Below, in pieces: positions 1 through 5,645 of a stretch of DNA of 7,759 bases. The first letter of the stretch is position 1, and each line of letters opens with the position of its first letter. The stretch is from Planctomycetota bacterium (lineage in GTDB: Bacteria; Planctomycetota; Phycisphaerae; UBA1845): positions 1 to 7,759 of the forward strand of contig JADFHG010000161.1 in NCBI GenBank assembly GCA_022567365.1. Reading direction: 5' to 3'. The notes below the pieces were generated by a model. The model was not told where the DNA came from, searched no databases, and worked only from the letters and a program-made list of their open reading frames with translations. Both the position numbers and the translations under genes were made by a program.

Positions 1-78
1 AGCTTGCGCGATCGTTCGTACGTGAAGGAACGTCGCGCTAGGTCCGTAGCACCGCGCGGGCTGAAGCCCGCGGCTCGG
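1..78 (+). repeat. REP-like repeat unit, copy 1
   Basis: This 78-bp unit recurs at 132-209 with no gaps and 72 of 78 bases identical; all six differences are transitions. Its 3' part holds a perfect palindrome, cgcgggc/gcccgcg at 55-61 and 66-72 with a TGAA loop. The left edge may be cut by the window, because the copy at 132 is preceded by extra matching bases in the partial copy at 86. It resembles the dispersed extragenic palindromes of many high-GC genomes. Function is unknown; the hairpin could protect or end transcripts coming from dnaK. Confidence 0.85.
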
Positions 79-85
79 GTTTGAC

Positions 86-109
86 GCTTCAGCCCGCGCG
101 AGCGTCCGT
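86..109 (+). repeat. Partial, diverged copy of the repeat-unit head
   Basis: Bases 86-109 match 127-150 at 20 of 24 positions, so this is a third, partial copy of the head of the repeat unit. Its first 13 bases, gcttcagcccgcg, are the exact reverse complement of the left part of the palindrome at 55-67. The cluster therefore contains both orientations of the same short motif, as seen in paired REP elements. Confidence 0.6.
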
Positions 110-131
110 ACGCCCCTGAGCCGCATGCTTC

Positions 132-209
132 AGCTTGCGCGATCGTTCGTGCATAAAGGAACGTCGCGCCAAGTCCGTAGCATCGCGCGGGCTGAAGCCC
201 GCGGCTCGG
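132..209 (+). repeat. REP-like repeat unit, copy 2
   Basis: This is the second 78-bp unit, 131 bp downstream of the first. The palindrome arms are at 186-192 and 197-203 with a TGAA loop. It lies 49 bp beyond the dnaK stop codon, so a dnaK transcript read on the minus strand would fold this hairpin soon after translation ends. There is no T-run after the stem, so it is not a classical intrinsic terminator. Confidence 0.85.
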
Positions 210-257
210 TAGACGGAAGCGGGAAATGCTGCAACCGATGACGCCACGCCGCTCGGC

Positions 258-2198
258 CTACTTGCTGTCTTTGACCTCGAACTCCGCGTCGATGACATCG
301 TCGTTTGACACAGCGGCATCCACGGGCGTCTCGCCTTCAGTCGTGCCCGTCGTCGTTTCCGCGTCGCCCTCGCCGGCGTCCGATTGCTGCTTCGCCGCTT
401 CCTCGTAGACGATCTTGCCGATCACCTGCGCGTCCTGCATCAGGCTTTCGTGCGATTTCTTGATCGCTTCGATGTCGTCGCCCTTGAGGATCTCGCGGAC
501 GTTGTTGATCGCTGCCTCGATCTTGGCGCGATCGTCCGCGGGAATCTTCTCGCCGTGCTCCTTCAATTGCTGCTCGATCTGGAACGCCATACTCTCCGTC
601 TCGTTGCGCGTCTTGACGAGTTCGGATTTCTTGATGTCTTCAGCCGCGTGTTCCTCGGCTTCCTTCCTCATCCGCTCGATATCTTCCTTGGAGATGCCCC
701 CGCCACCCTCGATGCAGATGGATTGTTCCTTGCCGGTGGCCTTGTCCTTGGCGGAGACGTTGATGATCCCGTTGCGGTCGATGTCGAACGCGACCTCGAC
801 CTGCGGGACGCCGCGCGGCGCCGGAGCGAGTCCGGTCAGGTTGAAGCGACCCAGCGTTCGATTGTCGATGGCCATCGGACGGTTGCCCTGGAGCACGTGG
901 ATCGACACCTCGGTCTGGTTGTCCGCCGCGGTCGAAAACGTCTCGGTCTTTGACGTCGGAATCGTCGTATTCGCATCGATAAGCGGTGTCGCGACCCCGC
1001 CAAGGGTCTCGACGCCGAGTGTCAGCGGTGTGACATCGAGCAGAACAATATCGTCCTTCTCGCCGGAGAGCACCGCACCTTGAATGGCCGCACCGACCGA
1101 GACGACCTCGTCCGGGTTGATGCTCCTGTTGGGCTCTTTGCCGAAGATGTCCTTGCAGAGCGCCTGCACGGAGGGGATCCGAGTCGAGCCGCCGACGAGG
1201 ATGACGTCGTCGATGTCCTTGGCCGTCATCTTGGCGGCCGAGAGCGCGTCCAGGACCGGCTTGCGACATCGCTCGGTGAGCGACTTGGTCAATTGCTCGA
1301 ACTGGCTGCGCGTGATCGTGACCTGAAGGTGCTTGGGACCCGACGCGGTGGCCGTAATGTAGGGCAGGTTGACCGACGTTTCCATCACGGTCGAGAGTTC
1401 GCACTTCGCCTTTTCCGCGGCTTCATTGAGGCGCTGAAGGGCCATCGGATCTTCGCGGAGGTCCACGCCCTCCTGCTTGCGGAAAGTCTCCGCCAGGTAG
1501 TTGATGATCTCCTCGTCGTAATCATCACCGCCCAGATGCCCATCGCCGCTGGATGCCTTGACCTCGAACGTCCCGATCTCCGGATCGATTTCGAGAATGG
1601 AAATGTCAAACGTACCGCCGCCGAGATCGAACACCGCGATGGTCTCTTCCTTCTTGGCGTCGGCGCCGTAGGCGAGGGCGGCCGCCGTCGGTTCGTTGAT
1701 GATGCGCTCGACCTCGAGGCCCGCGATCTCTCCGGCGTCTTTGGTGGCCTGTCGTTGGGCGTCGTTGTAGTAGGCGGGCACGGTGATCACGGCTCGATCA
1801 ACGGTTTCGCCGAGATAGTCCTCCGCCGTCTTCTTGAGGTCCTGCAGCACCATGGCGCTGATCTCGGGCGGCGAATATTGCTTGCCGCGGACCTCGACCT
1901 TGACGTAGTCTTCCGGACCGCCGACGACCTTGTACGGTACGATTTTCTCTTCGCTACCGACCTCGTTATGGCGGCGCCCCATGAATCGCTTGATCGAGAA
2001 GATCGTATTCTCGGGGTTCGTGACCTGTTGGTGACGCGCGATCTGACCGACGAGACGCTCGCCTTTGTCCGTGATCGCAACGACGGACGGCGTAAGCCGC
2101 GAGCCGTGAGAGTTCGTAAGCACCTTCGGCGTGCCGCCCTCCATTACGCTCACAACTGAATTCGTCGTCCCCAGGTCGATTCCGATGATCTTGGCCAT
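258..2198 (-). CDS. dnaK: Molecular chaperone DnaK (Hsp70)
   Basis: This encodes a 646-residue Hsp70, the ATP-driven cytoplasmic chaperone that binds exposed hydrophobic peptides and cycles with DnaJ and GrpE. The ATPase domain spans about 1-385 and shows the three family signatures: IGIDLGTTNS near residue 5, FDLGGGTFDIS at 190-200 with the conserved Thr of the GGGTFD loop, and VILVGGSTRIPSVQ at 332-345. The interdomain linker VLLDVTPLTLGVET follows at 385-398, then the beta substrate-binding domain, a charged helical lid (about 503-603), and an acidic Thr/Gly-rich tail ending DDVIDAEFEVKDSK. The start was chosen at MAKIIGIDLG because a strong Shine-Dalgarno site precedes it; the frame stays open 67 codons further upstream, but that extension has no family similarity. 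Length is normal. At 498-501 it has four glycines where most DnaKs read close to ASSG. No grpE, dnaJ or hrcA lies in the window, and no CIRCE operator was found upstream. Confidence 0.97.
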   Translation of the reverse strand: MAKIIGIDLGTTNSVVSVMEGGTPKVLTNSHGSRLTPSVVAITDKGERLVGQIARHQQVTNPENTIFSIKRFMGRRHNEVGSEEKIVPYKVVGGPEDYVKVEVRGKQYSPPEISAMVLQDLKKTAEDYLGETVDRAVITVPAYYNDAQRQATKDAGEIAGLEVERIINEPTAAALAYGADAKKEETIAVFDLGGGTFDISILEIDPEIGTFEVKASSGDGHLGGDDYDEEIINYLAETFRKQEGVDLREDPMALQRLNEAAEKAKCELSTVMETSVNLPYITATASGPKHLQVTITRSQFEQLTKSLTERCRKPVLDALSAAKMTAKDIDDVILVGGSTRIPSVQALCKDIFGKEPNRSINPDEVVSVGAAIQGAVLSGEKDDIVLLDVTPLTLGVETLGGVATPLIDANTTIPTSKTETFSTAADNQTEVSIHVLQGNRPMAIDNRTLGRFNLTGLAPAPRGVPQVEVAFDIDRNGIINVSAKDKATGKEQSICIEGGGGISKEDIERMRKEAEEHAAEDIKKSELVKTRNETESMAFQIEQQLKEHGEKIPADDRAKIEAAINNVREILKGDDIEAIKKSHESLMQDAQVIGKIVYEEAAKQQSDAGEGDAETTTGTTEGETPVDAAVSNDDVIDAEFEVKDSK

Positions 2199-2203
2199 GC
2201 TGT

Positions 2204-2210
2204 CCTCCTT
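2204..2210 (-). promoter_or_regulatory. dnaK ribosome binding site
   Basis: On the minus strand AAGGAGG lies 5 nt before the ATG at 2198. It is a near-perfect anti-16S match and fixes the dnaK start at MAKIIG rather than at the in-frame ATG 67 codons upstream. Confidence 0.85.
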
Positions 2211-2354
2211 GTCTTCGCGGGTACGTGCAACCGCGCGCACGGCTACCGCCATGTGCAATGGGCATACGCCATGCCAGGATACGATCGGCTTGAATTGACG
2301 TAACATATTGCCGTAGATGAAGTTATGGCCGTAGGTCGAATCGTTCGCGATCGA

Positions 2355-2373
2355 GGCTGCCAACGTGGCAGCC
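2355..2373. promoter_or_regulatory. Inverted repeat in the dnaK/ACT divergent region
   Basis: A perfect 8-bp inverted repeat, ggctgcca-acg-tggcagcc, sits about 157 bp upstream of the dnaK ATG and 105 bp upstream of the ACT-gene ATG. Its place between divergent genes and its 3-bp centre suit either a regulator site or a transcript hairpin. It does not match the CIRCE consensus. A direct repeat gccgtag (2310-2316 and 2328-2334) lies nearby. Regulatory function is inferred from position only. Confidence 0.35.
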
Positions 2374-2442
2374 GCCGAACTGCGAAAGTGGCACTCCATG
2401 GATGCTCGGGTCCACCTTTTCTACGATCACGCAAGAAAGTTC

Positions 2443-2470
2443 TTTGGAAACACGGAAGCGACGGTACACT
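2443..2470 (+). promoter_or_regulatory. Candidate promoter of the ACT-domain gene
   Basis: TTTGGA at 2443-2448 and TACACT at 2465-2470, 16 bp apart, give a weak sigma70-like pair (TACACT matches 4 of 6 bases of TATAAT). If it is used, transcription would begin almost at the ATG at 2479, giving a leaderless or nearly leaderless message, which fits the lack of a Shine-Dalgarno site before that ATG. This is weak because only short motifs support it. Confidence 0.25.
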
Positions 2471-2478
2471 CAACACCT

Positions 2479-2961
2479 ATGGAAATTGAACCACTCGGAA
2501 CGGTCCAAGGACACGGCATACCAACTGTCCGCCAACAATCGATTTTCGTCGAGAATCGTGTCGGGCAACTCATGCGACTGACGCAGATTCTCGGGACGGT
2601 GGATACTCGGATCCTCGCCGTATCCGTTGTTCACTCGGTCGACTGCGCGATCTGTCGGATGATCCTGGACGATCCGGACAAGGCGTACGACGCGTTGCGC
2701 GACGCGAGGTTCACCGTCAGCGAAGTCGAGTTGCTGGTCGTCAGTCTCCCGCACGGGAAGCGAGCGCTCCTTCATACGTGGGCGGCGCTTCTGGGTGGCG
2801 AGGTCAACATTCACTACACCTATCCGTTGTTGGTTCATCCGCGCGGGGCCGCCGCCCTCGCCGTGTTTCCAGACAACATCGACCTTGCGGTTACCGTCTT
2901 GCGGGAACACAACTTCGAGCTGCTCGATCAGGAAGACCTGCGCGACTTTCGAGGGGAATAA
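2479..2961 (+). CDS. Tandem ACT-domain protein (COG4747-like)
   Basis: The product is a 160-residue soluble protein made almost wholly of two ACT domains, about 17-85 and 86-155. ACT domains bind amino acids or similar small ligands. Stand-alone tandem ACT proteins are probably sensors or regulators, and the ligand here cannot be told. The first domain has the typical opening RQQSIFVENRVGQL, with V where P is usual, and the motif RMILDDPDKAYDAL at 60-73. The second ends in LAVFPDNIDLAVTVLREHNFELL with a degenerate first loop (SLPHGKRALL). The frame is open upstream to 2365, but those residues look non-coding. No good Shine-Dalgarno site precedes the ATG at 2479. Instead AAGGA at 2507-2511 lies 6 nt before an in-frame ATA at 2518, close to where the first ACT strand begins, so the true N-terminus may be internal. 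The gene is divergent from dnaK and followed by a hairpin, which suggests a single-gene unit. Confidence 0.8.
   Translation: MEIEPLGTVQGHGIPTVRQQSIFVENRVGQLMRLTQILGTVDTRILAVSVVHSVDCAICRMILDDPDKAYDALRDARFTVSEVELLVVSLPHGKRALLHTWAALLGGEVNIHYTYPLLVHPRGAAALAVFPDNIDLAVTVLREHNFELLDQEDLRDFRGE
2507..2511 (+). promoter_or_regulatory. Shine-Dalgarno-like AAGGA inside the ACT gene 5' end
   Basis: AAGGA lies 6 nt upstream of the ATA codon at 2518-2520, in frame with the ACT domains. No ATG, GTG or TTG in that frame sits at this spacing. It either marks a rare ATA start or is chance; it is listed because it bears on the N-terminus. Confidence 0.3.
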
Positions 2962-2967
2962 CATTCG

Positions 2968-2996
2968 CCGAGCCACACGTCCCACCAGTGGCTCGG
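2968..2996 (+). terminator. Hairpin after the ACT-domain gene
   Basis: Seven bases past the ACT stop codon, ccgagccac (2968-2976) pairs perfectly with gtggctcgg (2988-2996) across an 11-nt loop. The 9-bp GC-rich stem right after the gene suggests transcript ending or 3'-end protection. Only TTCG follows, so there is no U-tract and intrinsic termination is uncertain. Confidence 0.5.
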
Positions 2997-3122
2997 TTCG
3001 ACGGCACCCGAACACACGCCTCCTATGCGGCGTACCCACCGTCTTGCCGGCCCGCTTGCGGGTGTCGGTGCTGCATCCGCAGTTTCGACCTGTTCAACAG
3101 GCTGGGAGCGCGGGTGAGGTAT

Positions 3123-3136
3123 TTCGGCTGGCCGAA
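3123..3136. repeat. Short palindrome upstream of the membrane-protein gene
   Basis: ttcggc-tg-gccgaa is a 6-bp inverted repeat about 87 bp before the start of the membrane-protein gene. It lies in the 261-bp spacer after the ACT gene, which otherwise holds only the hairpin at 2968-2996 and a small cccgc-tt-gcggg stem at 3051-3062. An operator role is possible, but nothing beyond position and symmetry supports it. Confidence 0.2.
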
Positions 3137-3222
3137 TAGCGGCGGTCGAGATAGAGTCCGATCGAAGCTCGTCCGGCGTAGACGGGCACCGATCGTCGAA
3201 CGCAATACGGAGACCCCCGCTC

Positions 3223-3675
3223 ATGGACCTGGACGTTGCCCCCTTGATATCCCGATGGCTCCACTTGGTTGGCGTCATCATCGCGATTGGCGGCGCGGCT
3301 TGCCTTCGGTTTGCCGTCCTGCCGGCCCTAAAGACAATATCGAACGAGGATGAACGACAACGGGTGCACGAAGTGCTCAGAGCGCGTTGGGCAAGAGTCG
3401 TGCAGGTTTCGATTGCCCTGATCTTCCTGACCGGCGCGGCCAACTTCCTACTGCTGGCGCTTCCGCCAAAGGTCGAACCGATGCCGTACCACGCCATTTT
3501 CGGGCTGAAGTTCTTCGCGGCCATGTTCATCTTCTTCATCGCCAGCGCGCTCGTGGGCAAGAGCCCCGGATTCGCCGGGATAAGGGCGAAACGGGAAAAG
3601 TGGCTGACGATCTTATTGCTCACCGCCGCGGTCGTAGTGTTGGTTTCCCTCTCGCTCGGGTACATCCGCGGGTGA
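3223..3675 (+). CDS. Small four-helix membrane protein, CopD-like
   Basis: The product has 150 residues and four predicted membrane helices at about 9-31, 58-80, 90-112 and 127-147. The first helix reads RWLHLVGVIIAIGG, followed by an LRFAVLPAL-type segment; this Trp/His plus Gly-Gly pattern is typical of CopD-like and related four-helix inner-membrane proteins of the CopD/HemJ/DUF2269 kind. His14 and His90 lie near helix starts and could bind metal or haem, which is inference. The loop between helices 1 and 2 (about 38-57) is highly charged. GGAG at 3209-3212, 10 nt before the ATG, is a fair ribosome site. No copper-binding CopC partner or other metal gene is nearby, so a copper role is not supported by context. 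The gene stands alone, convergent with the metalloprotease gene. Confidence 0.75.
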   Translation: MDLDVAPLISRWLHLVGVIIAIGGAACLRFAVLPALKTISNEDERQRVHEVLRARWARVVQVSIALIFLTGAANFLLLALPPKVEPMPYHAIFGLKFFAAMFIFFIASALVGKSPGFAGIRAKREKWLTILLLTAAVVVLVSLSLGYIRG

Positions 3676-3993
3676 GTATCCGAATAGACCCGCGGCGCTA
3701 TCCTTACCACCGACGATTCGGCAGAATGGTGGGTGTTGGCGAAGCTGTTGCGCCGGCTAGTGCAGCGTCACACCTGGATTTGCGGGTTGGTGTTGAGCGA
3801 TAGGCATAGCAAAGTCCGTTCCCTCACGGTCGCGGTTCTGATTTGGGTCGTCGCCCAACCCGCAAGATTACGCGTGAAGATGCACTAACGGCCCGTTGCC
3901 GGTCGGCTTGCCGGCGCACGTGGTTCGGAACCCGGAAGCGGAAACGGTCCAGTCGGCTATGGCACACATTCTTGAACAGCCTGCCAAGTCGTG
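3676..3993. other. Convergent intergenic region without a supported gene
   Basis: These 318 bases lie between two gene ends facing each other. They hold the 11-bp inverted repeat described separately (3780-3865) and a GC-rich hairpin, gccgg/ccggc at 3898-3902 and 3911-3915, that could end transcripts from either side. A ggttcggaacc motif near 3923 looks like a tRNA T-arm, but no acceptor or anticodon stem fits around it. Short open frames here lack ribosome sites and recognisable protein features. Confidence 0.6.
3780..3865. repeat. 86-bp structure bounded by 11-bp inverted repeats
   Basis: ttgcgggttgg at 3780-3790 is the exact reverse complement of ccaacccgcaa at 3855-3865, enclosing 64 bp with no coding potential. 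Dropping the outer base pair gives ends TG...CA. A GATT lies at each side (3777-3780 and 3866-3869), but it overlaps the repeat on the left, so it is not a clean target duplication. It could be a small non-autonomous element remnant, a long stem-loop between convergent genes, or chance. Confidence 0.45.
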
Positions 3994-5310
3994 TCACCCC
4001 GCGCCCACAATATCCAGAAGCAACCGCGGCGCATCCTGAACACCGATCGCGAAGATGCTCTCGGCCATGGGGGCGACCTTGAACAGTTGTTCCTGCAGGA
4101 GGGTTGGGGCGGGCGACTTTTCGTCCATCAGTGCCGTCGCGTCCGTCACGTGGTTCAGACCGAGCAGGTGTCCCGCCTCGTGTGCCACCACCTGCCCGAT
4201 CGCCAGTCCGATCTTCACCGCGGGCGGCAGGAACCCGAAGACGTCCGGACCGAACGACTCCGAGAAGATGATCCCGTCGTCGCACTGGTTCATGTTGTAT
4301 TCATCGACGCCGTCGGCCACCCCGAACACGGTGTCGTTGAAACCCCCGATGAAGAGCGTCGTCACATTGCCGTCCGGCACGGCGTCGAGTTCGTCCGATG
4401 TCACCACCGTGACACCGACGCCTAGATATCGACGTCGGACCGTCTCGATCACGAGGGTCTTGATCAATTCCGTGTCGTCCGCGTAGTTCACATGAATTGC
4501 GGCCGCGTCGAAGGGCGGCACCGTCATCTCGCCGAGAATCGGCGGAGAAAACGTCGCCCCGTCGAAGTCGAGAAAAATCGTCTGCGGCGACGGGGGCACG
4601 ACACCCGCGTCGCGCTCGACGGCCACGTCGATGCGATACGCGCCAAGGTTGACGCTCGACGTCGAATGGGTGATCGCCAGGTAGTAATGGTCGGAGTCGT
4701 GTCGAACGGTCTCTTCGACCACGCGGAGCGCCTCGTTGCCCGACGCGTTGAATGATCCGAGTATCACCGAAAAGAGCGCCTCCTCGCCGTCGAAAATGGC
4801 CAGCGAGATTTTCAGATCGCTACTGATCGGATCGCGGTCCACGACGATCCGGTCTCCGGCGGTCATCGCGCCGAGGTCGAAGACGTCCACGTCGCCGACG
4901 AGGTCAATCTGCCCGTAGTAGGTCCGATCGGTCTGGTTGATGTTCTCGAGGACGACGGCTCCTGCGAACGAGTCGTTCGGTTCGACGTCGTTACCGAAAC
5001 TGATGCTGCCGTCACCGCGGTTGGACGTACTCGGCTGCGCGTCCTCGCCGTCAATGAGACCGTCGCCGTCGCTGTCGTCGTCAAGAGGCGACGTCCCCGT
5101 TTCGTCGATCTCCACACCGTCGGCGAGCCCGTCGCCATCGGTGTCCGCGACGAGAGGATCCGTTCCCAGGCGCAGCTCGAATTCGTCGGTCAGTCCGTCG
5201 TTATCGGTGTCCGCGATGCTCGTGCCCGGTGGGTCGTCCGGCGGCACGGGGCAACCCGTCGCCCACAGGAGGAGCGACACGAACAACAGCACGCACCAAT
5301 GACCCCGCAC
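3994..5310 (-). CDS. Exported lipoprotein metalloprotease with TSP3 repeats and PPC-like domain
   Basis: From a GTG at 5310 the product has 438 residues. It starts MRGHW, then a hydrophobic stretch and the lipobox WATGC with Cys20, so it is probably lipid-anchored outside the inner membrane. Residues 34-93 hold thrombospondin type 3-like calcium repeats (DTDNDGLTD, DTDGDGLADG, DSDGDGLIDG). Residues about 109-232 begin DVEPNDSFAGA and resemble a bacterial pre-peptidase C-terminal (PPC) domain. The catalytic part from about 243 opens with QTIFLDFDGA and carries the zinc site HEAGHLLGLNH: ligands H377, H381 and H387, catalytic E378, and a likely Met-turn at M395. This is a metzincin pattern; its substrate is unknown. 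The frame is open to an ATG at 5526 (510 residues), but that would put 72 basic residues before the signal peptide, so GTG was preferred. A GGGGGG run lies about 11 nt upstream as a weak ribosome site. It is divergent from the epimerase gene. Confidence 0.85.
   Translation of the reverse strand: MRGHWCVLLFVSLLLWATGCPVPPDDPPGTSIADTDNDGLTDEFELRLGTDPLVADTDGDGLADGVEIDETGTSPLDDDSDGDGLIDGEDAQPSTSNRGDGSISFGNDVEPNDSFAGAVVLENINQTDRTYYGQIDLVGDVDVFDLGAMTAGDRIVVDRDPISSDLKISLAIFDGEEALFSVILGSFNASGNEALRVVEETVRHDSDHYYLAITHSTSSVNLGAYRIDVAVERDAGVVPPSPQTIFLDFDGATFSPPILGEMTVPPFDAAAIHVNYADDTELIKTLVIETVRRRYLGVGVTVVTSDELDAVPDGNVTTLFIGGFNDTVFGVADGVDEYNMNQCDDGIIFSESFGPDVFGFLPPAVKIGLAIGQVVAHEAGHLLGLNHVTDATALMDEKSPAPTLLQEQLFKVAPMAESIFAIGVQDAPRLLLDIVGAG
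4150..4182 (-). other. Zinc-binding HExxHxxGxxH motif of the metalloprotease
   Basis: These codons encode HEAGHLLGLNH, the complete metzincin zinc signature with all three His ligands, the catalytic Glu and the turn Gly. ALMD with the probable Met-turn follows 8 residues later. The site looks catalytically intact. Confidence 0.9.
5032..5214 (-). other. Thrombospondin type 3-like calcium repeats
   Basis: Three DxDxDGxxD-type loops spaced about 22 residues apart encode a calcium-dependent stalk directly after the lipobox region. Codons for the repeated DTDGDGL-like core are near-identical, visible on the plus strand as recurring gtcgccatc/gtcgttatc-type blocks. This points to expansion by duplication. 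Confidence 0.8.
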
Positions 5311-5552
5311 ATACCGGTGTGACCCCCCGGCGGATCGCTCGCACGCCCATCGTCCCCCGGGATCCAACTGGTCGAGACTGCCGAGATGTTGCAGACCGCT
5401 CACCCGTCGAACATTCACAATGGTGCAGCGTCGTCGTCGTTTGCCGATCACGGATTCATCCACCATGCTGGTTGTTTCCACGTTGTCGTTTCCCCGTTGC
5501 GATCGTCCTGTCGCCAGTCTCTTCAATACCCGCCGCTTGCGTGCCGGCGATC

Positions 5553-5581
5553 GCGACAGCAGCGCCGCGCTCCTGTATCAT
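5553..5581 (+). promoter_or_regulatory. Candidate promoter of the epimerase gene
   Basis: GCGACA at 5553-5558 (4 of 6 bases of TTGACA) and TATCAT at 5576-5581 (5 of 6 of TATAAT) are 17 bp apart, the ideal spacing. Transcription would start near 5588, leaving a leader of about 58 nt before the ATG at 5646. Confidence 0.35.
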
Positions 5582-5633
5582 CCATCGGCCCCGCGCTTAT
5601 GATCCGCGAAAACCTAGTGTCCGAAAAGGGTCC

Positions 5634-5638
5634 AGGAG
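5634..5638 (+). promoter_or_regulatory. Epimerase ribosome binding site
   Basis: AGGAG lies 7 nt before the ATG at 5646. It sets the start at MRIAVTGATG, the natural beginning of the Rossmann fold, although the frame is open much further upstream. Confidence 0.75.
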
Positions 5639-5645
5639 TAGGTTA

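Larger units (their letters stand above)
5311..5645. other. Divergent intergenic region
   Basis: These 335 bases separate the metalloprotease and epimerase genes and should contain both promoters. On the minus strand the protease frame stays open to 5526 with a basic, low-complexity translation, which I judge non-coding but cannot exclude. On the plus strand the epimerase frame is also open back to 5229, without similarity to the enzyme family. A candidate promoter at 5553-5581 is listed separately. Confidence 0.5.

Noticed and set aside
1..209. CRISPR array
   Set aside because: There are only two full repeats, 78 bp long with an internal palindrome, and the spacer itself contains a diverged copy; no cas genes are present.
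1080..2159. Long plus-strand open frame (359 codons) opposite dnaK
   Set aside because: It is antisense to a clear DnaK gene, has Arg/Asp-rich composition typical of high-GC shadow frames, and lacks a convincing start context.
2211..2478. CIRCE or heat-shock sigma promoter upstream of dnaK
   Set aside because: No TTAGCACTC-N9-GAGTGCTAA pattern and no clear sigma32-type element; only partial look-alikes such as GAGTGCCAC.
2470..3039. Minus-strand frame of 189 codons opposite the ACT gene
   Set aside because: It overlaps a well-recognised tandem ACT protein and shows no domain of its own.
2928..3710. Minus-strand frame of 260 codons opposite the membrane-protein gene
   Set aside because: Its translation is Ser/Arg/Thr-rich and featureless, while the plus strand encodes a clean four-helix protein with a ribosome site.
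3920..3940. ggttcggaacc resembling a tRNA T-arm
   Set aside because: The 5-bp stem and 7-nt loop do not form in the right register, and no acceptor, D or anticodon arm fits around it.
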